NCBI GenBank assembly: GCA_028285265.1
Contig: JANQPX010000039.1
Coordinates: forward strand, 62,001 to 126,000
Length of the DNA stretch: 64,000 nt
Direction: 5' to 3'
From: Geminicoccaceae bacterium
Lineage (GTDB): Bacteria; Pseudomonadota; Alphaproteobacteria; Geminicoccales; Geminicoccaceae
Shown: in pieces, positions 9,416 through 18,136 of the stretch
How positions within the stretch are numbered: the stretch's first letter is position 1
Layout of the letters: each line of letters opens with the position of its first letter
Made by a program: the position numbers and the translations under genes
The notes under the pieces: generated by a model
Database searches by the model: none
What the model was told of the DNA's origin: nothing
What the model saw: the letters and a program-made list of their open reading frames with translations, nothing else

Positions 9416-10360
9416 TTAGCCGGCAGCCGCAGCCTTTTGCGGCTCGCTTTCGGCTTCCTCAGCTGCTGCGACCTCAGCCGCTTCCGATCCGCCTTTGCCG
9501 GATGTCGCTTCGGTCTCAGCGTCATCGGAGTCGGCGCTGTCGTCCTCAGCAACGGCAGCGACGGGCTCGACAGCAGGCGTCTCTTCGACCACCGCTTCGG
9601 CCTCGGCTGCAACTGGGGCCTCAGCTTCTGGCACCGCATCGCTTGCACCGATATCGGCGCCCGATGCCGCCATTTCCGCCTGAATGCCGTCCAGCACGGC
9701 GCCAACCATCAGATCGCAGTAGAGATTGATGGCGCGTGAGGCGTCGTCATTACCCGGAATTGGAAGGGTGATATCCTTCGGATTGGAATTGCTGTCGACC
9801 ACGGCGATCACAGGAATGTTCAGCACCCGCGCTTCCGCAACGGCAATCGACTCCTTGTTCGAGTCGATCACGAACAGCAGATCAGGCAGGCCGCCCATGT
9901 CCTTAATGCCGCCAAGCGCCCGCTCGAGCTTATCACGCTCGCGGGTCAGCTGGAGGGTCTCGCGCTTGGTCAGACCAACCGTCCCTTCAGACAAACGCCC
10001 TTCAAGCTCACGCAAGCGACGGATCGACTGCGAGATCGTCCGCCAGTTGGTCAGCATGCCGCCGAGCCAACGGTGATTGACGAAGTACTGACCTGAACGC
10101 TGCGCAGCGCGCGCGACAGGCTCTTGCGCCTGACGCTTGGTGCCGACAAAGAGCACCCGGCCACCATTGGCGGCAACTTCGCGGGAGGTTGCGAGCGCCT
10201 GATGCAACATCGGCACGGTTTGGGTCAGATCGATTATATGGACACCGTTCCTCGCTCCGAAGAGGTATGGCGCCATGCGCGGATTCCAGCGCCTGGTCTG
10301 ATGTCCAAAATGGACGCCAGCTTCCAAGAGCTGACGCATCGTAAAGGTAGGCATAGCCAT
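9416..10360 (-). CDS. rpsB: 30S ribosomal protein S2
   Basis: 314 residues. The start MAMPTFTMRQLLEAGVHFGH is classic, with an AGGAAG ribosome site. The S2 core ends near residue 235 (LYCDLMVGAVLDGIQAEMAA). A roughly 75-residue acidic, alanine/valine/glutamate-rich tail follows, seen in several alphaproteobacterial S2 proteins and probably disordered. The gene heads the rpsB-tsf unit. It has its own likely promoter at 10529-10556 and a folded leader at 10392-10461. Confidence 0.98.
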   Translation of the reverse strand: MAMPTFTMRQLLEAGVHFGHQTRRWNPRMAPYLFGARNGVHIIDLTQTVPMLHQALATSREVAANGGRVLFVGTKRQAQEPVARAAQRSGQYFVNHRWLGGMLTNWRTISQSIRRLRELEGRLSEGTVGLTKRETLQLTRERDKLERALGGIKDMGGLPDLLFVIDSNKESIAVAEARVLNIPVIAVVDSNSNPKDITLPIPGNDDASRAINLYCDLMVGAVLDGIQAEMAASGADIGASDAVPEAEAPVAAEAEAVVEETPAVEPVAAVAEDDSADSDDAETEATSGKGGSEAAEVAAAEEAESEPQKAAAAG

Positions 10361-10391
10361 GTTCTGTTCTTCCTAGCTCCGGTTGCACCGC

Positions 10392-10461
10392 CGCAGGTCG
10401 AGGTCCGTCATGCGGACACCGGAACGGAGGCCAAGGGAAACCCTGGCCCTCCTGACCTGCG
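10392..10461 (-). promoter_or_regulatory. Folded 5' leader of rpsB (three-way junction)
   Basis: On the transcribed strand an 8-bp closing stem (10392-10399 with 10454-10461) encloses two hairpins. One is long, 10426-10437 with 10441-10452, closing on a three-base loop with two single-base bulges. The other is 10403-10407 with 10413-10417 around a five-base loop. It ends about 30 bases before the S2 start. S2 represses its own mRNA through a leader structure in E. coli; here that role is inference from position and shape. Confidence 0.55.
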
Positions 10462-10528
10462 TGAGGGATGAAGTGTGTCTAATCACTGCCAGCAGCTTTG
10501 GCAAGCCCCCAAATCTGCCAACCCTCGC

Positions 10529-10556
10529 TAGATAGGCGATTTTAACGGCGTGTCAA
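10529..10556 (-). promoter_or_regulatory. Likely sigma-70 promoter of rpsB-tsf
   Basis: A perfect -35 hexamer TTGACA (10551-10556) is followed after 16 bases by TATCTA (10529-10534). The -35 element overlaps the dnaE stop codon. The predicted transcript starts near 10522 and has a leader of about 160 bases that contains the folded element. Confidence 0.55.
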
Positions 10557-13500
10557 CAGTCGTTCACGCTGAGCACACCGGCCTGTCGTTCGAGGTCAAC
10601 CCGGCGCCCCAGCGCCAGCCGATGGTGCTCACCGAGATCGATGGTCACCTCCTCAGCGTCGTCAAGAGCGAGCACCAGCCTGACGCCCGCGCTGCCATCG
10701 CCATGGGGCCCAAGCAGTCGACTGACCCGATCCGCGGCCGACGCATCTTTGAGCCTGATGGCGACACGCCCGGCAACCGCCTTCGCCCGACCATTGGAGA
10801 CCGCATGGTCGAGCGCTTGGATCGTGCTCGCCAGCACCTTGACGATATCACCGTCCAGCCGAACCTCGCCTTCGATCAAGAGGGGCTGATCCCCCTCGAG
10901 CAACTCGCGCGCACTGCTCAAAAGCTCCGAGAAGAGCGTGATCTCGTACGTCCCAGTTGGATCGGACAGTTGAACGAAGGCAAAACGCGAGCGCGCCGTG
11001 GTGCGTTCCTGCTTGCCAAGGATGATGCCAGCAAGCTTAACCCGCTGATTGCCGTGGTTGAGCAGATCCTCGGCATTGACCACCTTCATGCGGGCGAGCG
11101 ACGAACGGTAGCCATCGAGTGGATGGGCGGACAAATAAAAGCCAAGAACGGCAAATTCCTGCTGCAGCCGCTCGAGCTGTGGAAGATCCTCGACGTCCGG
11201 GACCTTCGGCTTGGGAAGATCCGCGGTGCCGAGCCCGGCACCGAAGAGGCTCTCCTGCGTGCTCGCTTCTTGCTCGGCATGGGCGGCGCCATAGCGAAGC
11301 GCTGGCTCGATCGCCGCCATCAGCCGTTGGCGATTGTCATCGAACCTGTCCAAGGCCCCGGCTTTGACCATCGCCTCCAGAATGCGGCGGTTCAACACGC
11401 CGGTGCCGACCCGCGCCGCAAGATCGAAAAGGTCGTCAAAGGGTCCGTTCGCGTTACGCTCCTCGGCGATCATGTCGACGGCATGGACACCCACACCCTT
11501 GATGGCCGCAAGCGCATAACGAATGCCCGGCTTTGTCTGGCCATTCTCGTCGTCTGGGTCCTCCACCTGGAAGGTCGAGGCACTCTTGTTGACATCCGGC
11601 GCTAAGAGCGGGATCCCGACTTTCACCAGCTCCTGACGGACCAAATTCAACTTGTCCTGATTGCCGCGGTCCATGGTCATGGAGGCCGCATAGAATTCGA
11701 CCGCGTGGTTCGCCTTCAGATAGGCGGTGTGATAGGCCAGCAAGGCGTAAGCAGCGGCATGCGACTTGTTGAAGCCGTACGACGCGAATTTGGCGACCTG
11801 ATCAAAAATTGTGGTGGCGAGCTTCTTGTTGATGCCGCGCTTGACGGCGCCTTCAATGAAGACTTCGCGTTGCGCGTCCATCTCCGCCTTGATCTTCTTG
11901 CCCATCGCACGCCGGAGCAAATCAGCGCCGCCGAGCGAATAGCCCGCGAGATCCTGGGCGATGCGCATCACCTGCTCCTGGTAAATGATCACGCCGTTGG
12001 TCTCGGCGAGAATCGGCTCCAGGAGCGGATGAAGATATTCGGGATCTTCGCGTCCGTGCTTAACGTTGATGTAGCGCGGAATGTTGTCCATCGGGCCCGG
12101 CCGATAGAGCGACACCATGGCGATGATATCTTCAAAGCAGTCGGGCAGCAGCTTGCGCAGGGCATCGCGCATGCCTGAACTTTCCAGCTGGAACACGCCG
12201 ACGGTTTCGCCGCGCCCCAGGAGGTCGTAGCTGGGTTTGTCGTCAAGCGGCAACTTGGCGAGCTCGAGCTTAGTGCCGCGCTCATTCACCAACCGCTCGC
12301 CTAGCGTCAGCATGGTCAGCGTGGTCAAGCCAAGAAAATCGAACTTGACCAGGCCCGCCTTCTCAACATCCTTCATGTTGAACTGCGTGACCGGCATGGC
12401 CGCACGAGGATCGCGATAGAGCGGTACCAACTCGTCGAGCGCGCGGTCACCGATCACCACGCCGGCCGCGTGGGTCGACGCATGGCGCGGCAGGCCCTCA
12501 AGCTGCTTCGCGATATTGATCAACTCGCCGACCTGCTCGTCTTCGTCCGCCACCTCTTGCAATCGCGGTTCCAGAAGAAGCGCCTCTTCCAGGGTCGGTG
12601 GGTTTGCAGGGTTGAACGGCACCAACTTCGCGACCTTGTCCACCTGGCCAAAGGGCATGCCGAGCGCGCGCCCGGTGTCGCGCAGTACTGCGCGCGCCTG
12701 AAGCTTTCCAAAGGTGATGATCGCCGCGACTTTTTCCGCGCCATATTTGTCGCGGACATAACGGATCACCTCATCGCGCCGGTCCTGACAAAAATCGATG
12801 TCGAAGTCCGGCATCGACACACGCTCAGGGTTCAAGAAGCGCTCGAACAGTAGGCCGAAGCGCAACGGATCGAGATCCGTGATCTCAAGGGACCAAGCCA
12901 CCACGGATCCTGCGCCTGAGCCGCGACCAGGGCCAACCGGAATGCCTTCCGCTTTGGCATATTTGATGAAGTCGGACACGATGAGGAAGTAGCCCTCGTA
13001 TTTCATCCGAAGAATCACATCGACTTCATAAGCGAGCCGTTCCCGATAGACGCCACGCTCCTCTTCGGCTTTGCCGAGAAAATCCATGCGACTTTCGAGG
13101 CCGGCCTCCGCCTGCGCCCGCAATTCAGCCGCCTCATCACGGCCGCCCGCGGTATCGAAAGCCGGCAGTATCGGCGCGTGGGTTCCGACCATGAACGCGC
13201 AGCGCTTGGCGATCACGACGCTATTGGCCAGCGCCTCCGGGATATCGGCAAACAACTCAGCCATCTCGGCCGGCGTTTTGAGACGATGTTCGGGCGTCAC
13301 ACGATGCCGATCCTTGATGCCTACCTGCAGGCCCTGTTCGATGCAAAGCAAAACATCATGCGGCTGATGTTCGCCGGGCTCGATGAAATGCACATCATTG
13401 GTGGCAACCAACGGCAGATCATGGGCATAAGCGAGGTCGATCAGGGCCGGTTCGATGTCATCTTCGTCCTCGAGACCATGACGCATCAGCTCGATGTAGA

Positions 13501-14014
13501 AGCGTCCCTCGAACGCCTTGGCAAGCGGCTCCAAAAGGGCCGTCGCCTGCTCCCGATTGCCCTGCAGCAAGGCGCGACCGATCGGTCCGTTTGGCCCGCC
13601 GGAAAGCAAAATCAGATCCTCTTGATGACGGATCAGGTCCGCCATTCCGACCTCTGGCTCCACCCCTGCATCCGTTTCGAGATGGGCGATGCTGAGAAGC
13701 TTGAGGAGATTTCGGTAGCCATTGTCGTTTCTGGCGTAAATCGGCATCCAGGCCGGACCGAACGGCTTGCCATTGCCGCGTCGCTCGCTCTCGTCTCGAA
13801 GCGGCAAGAGGCAGCCGACGATCGGTTGCACGCCTTTCCCCGCAGCTGCCTGACTGAAGGCCAAGGCATTAAACAGATTGACCTTGTCGATCACGCCGAC
13901 GGCCGGCATGCCTTCGGCAGCACACCGCCCCAAGAGCTTGGGGATGCGCACCGTACTTTCCAGGAGCGAAAAGCAAGAGCGTACGCGCAAATGGACAAAG
14001 GCCGGCTCAGTCAC
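10553..14014 (-). CDS. dnaE: DNA polymerase III alpha subunit (replicative polymerase)
   Basis: 1153 residues from a GTG at 14014, behind a strong GAGGGGAAG ribosome site. The order is the PHP domain (1-275), the palm with PDFDIDF at 402-408 carrying two catalytic aspartates, thumb and fingers (LVKFDFLGL, SYGFNKSHAAAYALLAYHTA), helix-hairpin-helix, and a C-terminal OB fold (VKLAGIILGKQERTT). The first PHP motif reads HLRVRS, so both usual metal-binding histidines of that motif are replaced. This fits a structural PHP without nuclease activity. The gene is the last of the proS-lolC-lolD run, and rpsB has its own promoter inside its stop region. Confidence 0.97.
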   Translation of the reverse strand: MTEPAFVHLRVRSCFSLLESTVRIPKLLGRCAAEGMPAVGVIDKVNLFNALAFSQAAAGKGVQPIVGCLLPLRDESERRGNGKPFGPAWMPIYARNDNGYRNLLKLLSIAHLETDAGVEPEVGMADLIRHQEDLILLSGGPNGPIGRALLQGNREQATALLEPLAKAFEGRFYIELMRHGLEDEDDIEPALIDLAYAHDLPLVATNDVHFIEPGEHQPHDVLLCIEQGLQVGIKDRHRVTPEHRLKTPAEMAELFADIPEALANSVVIAKRCAFMVGTHAPILPAFDTAGGRDEAAELRAQAEAGLESRMDFLGKAEEERGVYRERLAYEVDVILRMKYEGYFLIVSDFIKYAKAEGIPVGPGRGSGAGSVVAWSLEITDLDPLRFGLLFERFLNPERVSMPDFDIDFCQDRRDEVIRYVRDKYGAEKVAAIITFGKLQARAVLRDTGRALGMPFGQVDKVAKLVPFNPANPPTLEEALLLEPRLQEVADEDEQVGELINIAKQLEGLPRHASTHAAGVVIGDRALDELVPLYRDPRAAMPVTQFNMKDVEKAGLVKFDFLGLTTLTMLTLGERLVNERGTKLELAKLPLDDKPSYDLLGRGETVGVFQLESSGMRDALRKLLPDCFEDIIAMVSLYRPGPMDNIPRYINVKHGREDPEYLHPLLEPILAETNGVIIYQEQVMRIAQDLAGYSLGGADLLRRAMGKKIKAEMDAQREVFIEGAVKRGINKKLATTIFDQVAKFASYGFNKSHAAAYALLAYHTAYLKANHAVEFYAASMTMDRGNQDKLNLVRQELVKVGIPLLAPDVNKSASTFQVEDPDDENGQTKPGIRYALAAIKGVGVHAVDMIAEERNANGPFDDLFDLAARVGTGVLNRRILEAMVKAGALDRFDDNRQRLMAAIEPALRYGAAHAEQEASTQESLFGAGLGTADLPKPKVPDVEDLPQLERLQQEFAVLGFYLSAHPLDGYRSSLARMKVVNAEDLLNHGNQRVKLAGIILGKQERTTARSRFAFVQLSDPTGTYEITLFSELLSSARELLEGDQPLLIEGEVRLDGDIVKVLASTIQALDHAVSNGRAKAVAGRVAIRLKDASAADRVSRLLGPHGDGSAGVRLVLALDDAEEVTIDLGEHHRLALGRRVDLERQAGVLSVNDC

Positions 14015-14078
14015 GGTCTTCCCCTCTTCTGGAATGCATCGGGGAAGCTAGCGCATCTGCCAAAACTTGTGAACGAAT

Positions 14079-14351
14079 TCAAAGGCCTGTGGATAAGTTT
14101 GAAGCGCGCTTTTCCTCGCGCGCTCGACGAGCGGCAAGACGCTTGGCGTTGCAATACCAAAACCCGATAATGTCCCGGCTGGTCAGCGACCCCAAGATCG
14201 CGATCAGCCCGGTGACGACCGCGATGATCGCGAAATCCGGCTCGCCGTCCGTCGCCGGACCAGCGAGACCAACAAGGCCGAGAAAAAGACTAAAAGCACC
14301 GAAGAGAACGCCCATCGAGCGAAGACGCCAATGATCCCGATAGATTTTCAT
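14079..14351 (-). CDS. Small two-TM membrane protein, unknown function
   Basis: 90 residues from the ATG at 14351 with a GAGG four bases upstream; a TTG start nine bases earlier is possible. There are two hydrophobic segments (SMGVLFGAFSLFLGLVGLA and FAIIAVVTGLIAILGSLT), then a basic tail rich in arginine and alanine. It sits between lolD and dnaE on the same strand, 65 bases from each. I do not recognise the family. Moderate confidence that it is real, based on membrane character, frame and position. Confidence 0.5.
   Translation of the reverse strand: MKIYRDHWRLRSMGVLFGAFSLFLGLVGLAGPATDGEPDFAIIAVVTGLIAILGSLTSRDIIGFWYCNAKRLAARRAREEKRASNLSTGL
14088..14096 (-). promoter_or_regulatory. Perfect DnaA box 74 bases upstream of dnaE
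   Basis: TTATCCACA on the transcribed strand, inside the last codons of the small membrane-protein gene and just ahead of the dnaE start. A single 9-mer match is expected about once in two windows of this size by chance, so only its position makes it notable. Confidence 0.3.
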
Positions 14352-14416
14352 TGGCCTCAAACCTCACATCGTGATGTCCACGCTGATCTATCTAGGTCAA
14401 TCCGCCGTCCCCGCCA

Positions 14417-15178
14417 CTACGCCCACTCGATCAGGCCGTTATGCAAGCGTGCGATCCCGTCGGTGCGACGGGCAAGGTCGGGATTGTGGGTTGCGACGAG
14501 AAGGGCACTGCCCTCGTCACGGATGGTCTTGATCAACATGTTGAAGACGCCATCCGCCGTTTCCTCATCGAGATTGCCGGTCGGCTCATCGGCCAACAGA
14601 ACGGCAGGACGATTGGCAAGTGCACGCGCGATCGCCACCCGCTGCTGTTCACCACCGGAAAGCCGGGCCGGTCGATGTGTCGCGCGCTCACCGACACCAA
14701 GCGACGTGAGAAGGTCCATCGCACGCTCTGACGCTTCTTGCCGAGAACGCCCCGCCAGCATTTGGGGAAGAACCACATTTTCCAGCGCGTTGAATTCCGG
14801 CAACAAATGATGGAACTGGTAGACGAAGCCCAGCTTCTCCCGCCGAACCCGCGTTCTCGCCGCATCATTCAGGCCCGCACAGGACAAGCCCGCCAGGATC
14901 ACGTCACCGCTATCTGGATGTTCCAGCAGCCCCGCGATCTGCAGCAAGGTCGACTTGCCGGCACCGGATGGCCCGACCAAGGCCTGCACCTGCCCTCTCG
15001 GGAGGTCCAGATTGACACCGCGCAACACATCGAGCCTGGCCTCACCTTGGTGAAAGCGTCGCTCAACCCTCTGCAAACTGAGCGCGAGTTCTTGAGGATC
15101 GCGCTTGACCTCAGTCATGCCGTCAACCGACATCGGCTCATCCCCTTGCGGCCGATCGGCCACCGCCGCCTCACTCAT
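14417..15178 (-). CDS. lolD: Lipoprotein-releasing ABC transporter ATPase LolD
   Basis: 253 residues from the ATG at 15178, which overlaps the end of lolC by eight bases; longer in-frame starts would run deep into lolC. Walker A GPSGAGKST is at residues 69-77, the signature is LSGGEQQRVAIARAL, and Walker B is VLLADEPTGNLD. A roughly 45-residue N-terminal extension precedes the fold. LolD powers extraction of mature lipoproteins from the inner membrane for LolA. The partner permease is the overlapping upstream gene. Confidence 0.94.
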   Translation of the reverse strand: MSEAAVADRPQGDEPMSVDGMTEVKRDPQELALSLQRVERRFHQGEARLDVLRGVNLDLPRGQVQALVGPSGAGKSTLLQIAGLLEHPDSGDVILAGLSCAGLNDAARTRVRREKLGFVYQFHHLLPEFNALENVVLPQMLAGRSRQEASERAMDLLTSLGVGERATHRPARLSGGEQQRVAIARALANRPAVLLADEPTGNLDEETADGVFNMLIKTIRDEGSALLVATHNPDLARRTDGIARLHNGLIEWA

Positions 15179-16412
15179 AGCGAAGGGCCTCCACTGGATC
15201 GAGGCTGGCGGCACGCCAAGCCGGATAGAGGGTGGCAAGCAGCGACAGCACCAGCCCCATTCCGACCACGCTCACCACGTCCGGTGTCTCGATCTTGGTG
15301 GGCAGGTTGGACAGAAAATAGACCTCGGCGGCGAACAAGTCGGCACCGGTGATCGCCTCGATCCACCCCTGGATGGTCTCGATGTTGGTCGCGAACAGAA
15401 TGCCGAGAATGAACCCCATCAACGTGCCCGTCACCCCGATCGCTGCTCCGCTCATAAAGAAGATGCGCATGATGGTGCCGCGCGTTGCGCCGACGGTGCG
15501 CAAAATCGCAATGTCCCTTCCCTTCTCTTTCACCAGCATGATCATGCCGGAGATGATGTTGAAGGCCGCGACCATGATAATCAGGCTCAAGATCAGAAAC
15601 AGAACATTGCGCTCCACCTTGAGCGCATTGAAGAATTGATTGTTCATCTGTTGCCAGTCGACCAAGCTGCCGACCCCGCCGACCAATGGGCCGATCGCGG
15701 CACGGTATCGAGACACCGCATCGGGATTATCGACCATCACCTCGATCAACGAGGCCTTGTCCTCCTGCAGGAAGTAGATCTGGGCGTCTTCCATCGGCAT
15801 CAAGATGAAGGTGTTGTCGTAGTCATACATGCCGACTTCGAACAGAGCACCGATCTCATAGGCCTTCATGCGCGGCACCGTGCCGAAGGCGGTCGGATTG
15901 CCGTTCGGTGAAATCAGCGTGACGCTGTCGCCAACCCCTACCCCCATGCGAAGCGCCATGCGCGTGCCAAGGCCGATGCGTTTGTCGCTGATCGCCTCAA
16001 TGCTGCCAGCAACAATGCTGTTCGGCAAAAGCTTTTGGTTCAAGAGATCGTCCTGGCGAACGCCGCGGACCACAACGCCGGACGCGACGCCATTGGCGGT
16101 CGCCATGGCCTGGCCTTCGACCATTGGCGTCACGCTCTCGATGCCGTCCAAATCGCGAATACGCAGAGCAACACCGTCGAAATCGGAAATCCCTTGCGGG
16201 CCGGCACGGACGACAAAATGGCCGCCCACGCCCTGCAGCACCCCCATGATCTCCGCGCGATAGCCGCTCATGACGGCGAGCACGACGATCAGCGTGCCGA
16301 CACCAAGCGTGATGCCGAGCAACGAGAACAGCGCGATCACCGAGATGAACCCCTCTTCACGCCTAGGCCGAAGATATCGGCCGGCGACCCAACGCTCGAC
16401 AGAGCCGAACAT
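15171..16412 (-). CDS. lolC: Lipoprotein-releasing system transmembrane protein (LolC/LolE)
   Basis: 413 residues. It starts with a cytosolic segment (WVAGRYLRPRREEGFISVIA) and one membrane helix with LGITLGVGTLIVVLAVMSGY. A large periplasmic domain follows (about 50-270), then three C-terminal helices of the FtsX/MacB permease fold. The single subunit presumably forms a homodimer in place of the LolC/LolE heterodimer, as is common in alphaproteobacteria. The ATG shares one base with the proS stop (TGATG). Confidence 0.93.
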   Translation of the reverse strand: MFGSVERWVAGRYLRPRREEGFISVIALFSLLGITLGVGTLIVVLAVMSGYRAEIMGVLQGVGGHFVVRAGPQGISDFDGVALRIRDLDGIESVTPMVEGQAMATANGVASGVVVRGVRQDDLLNQKLLPNSIVAGSIEAISDKRIGLGTRMALRMGVGVGDSVTLISPNGNPTAFGTVPRMKAYEIGALFEVGMYDYDNTFILMPMEDAQIYFLQEDKASLIEVMVDNPDAVSRYRAAIGPLVGGVGSLVDWQQMNNQFFNALKVERNVLFLILSLIIMVAAFNIISGMIMLVKEKGRDIAILRTVGATRGTIMRIFFMSGAAIGVTGTLMGFILGILFATNIETIQGWIEAITGADLFAAEVYFLSNLPTKIETPDVVSVVGMGLVLSLLATLYPAWRAASLDPVEALRYE

Positions 16413-17701
16413 CAGGCGGTCAACCGATTGATCAAAGCTTCAGGCGAGAGCTCGACCCGCTCGCCGGTGGCGCGCTCCTTCAACTCAACGATGCCGTCTT
16501 TCAAACCCCGAGGCCCGATCACCACCTGCCAGGGAAGGCCGATCAAATCGATCGCCGCAAACTTAGCACCGGGACGCTCGTCCCGATCGTCGATCAACAC
16601 ATCGCGCCCGGCGCGACGGAACTTGCTCTCCAGATCCTGGACCATGGCATCGCACGCTTCGTCACCGGGGCGAAGATTGATCAGCCCAACATCGAACGGT
16701 GCAACGGGTTCTGGCCAGATGATGCCGTTGTCATCATGGAAGGCCTCGATCAAGGCCCCGACCAAGCGGGAAACACCGATGCCATAACTGCCCATCTCGA
16801 CCGCAATATCCTGGCCGTCGGGGCCGGTCACCAAAGCGCCCATCGCTTTGGAATACTTGGTGCCGAAATTGAAGATATGCCCGACCTCAATGCCGCGCCC
16901 GGAGCGCAAACGATCGGCGGGAACCGAGCAGGCCGCGGGATCATGCTGATCATCGGTGGCTGCGTAGAGGGATTTTAGCTGATCGATATCGAGATCATCC
17001 GCCATGAAGTCGATGTCCTCAAACGCGGCATCATAATAGGCGGCACTCTCGCCCGTCTCCGCCAAGATCTGGAACTCATGGCTGAGGTCACCACCGATCG
17101 GCCCGGTCTCGGCGCGCATCGGGATCGCGGTCAGGCCCATGCGCTTGAAGGTCTTGAGATAGGCCAGGAACATGGTGTTGTAGGAGTTGATCGCGCCCTC
17201 GCGGTCGAGATCGAAGGAATAATTGTCCTTCATCAAGAATTCGCGTCCACGCATCACGCCAAAGCGTGGGCGGACCTCATCACGAAACTTCCATTGGATC
17301 TGATAGAGGTTCTGCGGCAGATCCTTGTAGCTCTTGATGCTGCGCCGGAAGATGTCGGTGATCACCTCTTCATGGGTCGGCCCATAGAGCATGGCACGAT
17401 CATGACGGTCGGTGATGCGCAGCATCTCCTTGCCATAATCGTCATAGCGTCCACTTTCCTGCCAGATCTCGGCGGGCTGGATCGACGGCATGAGCACCTC
17501 GTGACAGCCGGCAGCGTCCATCTCCTCACGAACGATCTGCTCGACCTTGCGCAGCACCTTATAACCCAGCGGCAGCCAGCTATAGATGCCGGCCGAACTC
17601 TGCCGGATCAGGCCAGCGCGCAGCATGAGCTGGTGGGACACAATCTGGGCCTCAGAAGGAGTCTCCTTCAAAAGCGGCAGAAAATAGCGGGACAGGCGCA
17701 T
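16412..17701 (-). CDS. proS: Prolyl-tRNA synthetase, short alphaproteobacterial form
   Basis: 429 residues from the ATG at 17701 (MRLSRYFLPLLKETPSEAQ). Class II motif 2 (FRDEVRPRFGVMRGREFLMK) and motif 3 (GIGVSRLVGALIEAF) are present, plus the anticodon-binding domain at the C-terminus. The 180-residue editing insertion of the long bacterial form is missing, as usual in alphaproteobacteria. It is the first gene of a proS-lolC-lolD-(small ORF)-dnaE run, with a good promoter upstream. Confidence 0.97.
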   Translation of the reverse strand: MRLSRYFLPLLKETPSEAQIVSHQLMLRAGLIRQSSAGIYSWLPLGYKVLRKVEQIVREEMDAAGCHEVLMPSIQPAEIWQESGRYDDYGKEMLRITDRHDRAMLYGPTHEEVITDIFRRSIKSYKDLPQNLYQIQWKFRDEVRPRFGVMRGREFLMKDNYSFDLDREGAINSYNTMFLAYLKTFKRMGLTAIPMRAETGPIGGDLSHEFQILAETGESAAYYDAAFEDIDFMADDLDIDQLKSLYAATDDQHDPAACSVPADRLRSGRGIEVGHIFNFGTKYSKAMGALVTGPDGQDIAVEMGSYGIGVSRLVGALIEAFHDDNGIIWPEPVAPFDVGLINLRPGDEACDAMVQDLESKFRRAGRDVLIDDRDERPGAKFAAIDLIGLPWQVVIGPRGLKDGIVELKERATGERVELSPEALINRLTA

Positions 17702-17754
17702 AATCAATCGATCCGCAGTCTGGGGACAAGGAAATGGGGCCGAACGGCGGCGTT

Positions 17755-17783
17755 AATCTAGGGACATCGATCCGGCCTGACAA
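17755..17783 (-). promoter_or_regulatory. Likely sigma-70 promoter of proS-lolC-lolD
   Basis: TTGTCA (17778-17783) and TAGATT (17755-17760) with a 17-base spacer. Predicted start near 17748, leaving a leader of about 47 bases. Confidence 0.5.
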
Positions 17784-18012
17784 TGATAGCCTTCGCCAAG
17801 GTGATCAGAAGTCAGCCTTTGCTGCCATCAGTGCCAACCAATAGGGGGGATCGCCGGCGATGATGGCCGGATATCACAAGGCGAGATCGAAGAAACTTAT
17901 TGGCGAATTTTAACGATGGCTCAGTGTGCCAGGGCCAGCAGACACCGTCGTCGGCACGATCGACATGCGTGCCTCGACAACCTCCTGATTTCCAACCTTT
18001 TTTCAGCATCAC

Positions 18013-18044
18013 AAAAAAAAGCCGCGTCAGCGAACTGACGCGGC
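18013..18044 (-). terminator. Strong rho-independent terminator
   Basis: A perfect 10-bp stem (18021-18030 with 18035-18044, arm GCCGCGTCAG) with a four-base loop. It is followed in the minus direction by eight consecutive T residues (A-run 18013-18020 on the plus strand). It ends the candidate small RNA and insulates proS from upstream transcription. Confidence 0.9.
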
Positions 18045-18101
18045 TAAGGTAGGGAGGAAACGCCTCAAGTCGGGTGTCACAGGGAAACATCCCATGAACA
18101 C
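18013..18101 (-). ncRNA. Candidate small RNA with own promoter and terminator
   Basis: About 90 bases. The start is predicted near 18101 from the promoter at 18108-18136, and the end from a strong intrinsic terminator at 18013-18044. It lies about 440 bases beyond the DUF1467 stop, so it is unlikely to be simply that operon's tail. A 22-codon frame (ATG at 18095, ending inside the terminator hairpin) exists, with a GAGGTG before it, but the predicted transcript start would remove part of that ribosome site. I favour a non-coding RNA; a small peptide or leader is the alternative. Confidence 0.5.
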
Positions 18102-18107
18102 CTCACT

Positions 18108-18136
18108 AATATGGCGTTCTATTTTACTATTGGCAA
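18108..18136 (-). promoter_or_regulatory. Promoter of the candidate small RNA
   Basis: TTGCCA (18131-18136, five of six consensus bases) and CATATT (18108-18113, four of six) with a 17-base spacer. The surrounding DNA is AT-rich, which makes chance hexamers more likely. Confidence 0.5.

Noticed and set aside
8445..9419. 324-codon plus-strand frame opposite tsf
   Set aside because: Shadow of EF-Ts; no recognisable family and no ribosome site.
10550..11605. 351-codon plus-strand frame opposite dnaE
   Set aside because: Antisense to the C-terminal part of DnaE; no domain.
10559..14014. Loss of PHP metal ligands in DnaE (HLRVRS) as a sign of altered proofreading
   Set aside because: The first PHP motif is already degenerate in proteobacterial DnaE, where proofreading is a separate subunit; not a strong novelty.
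17812..18090. 92-codon minus-strand frame in the proS upstream gap
   Set aside because: It reads through the terminator hairpin, has no ribosome site and looks like low-information sequence.
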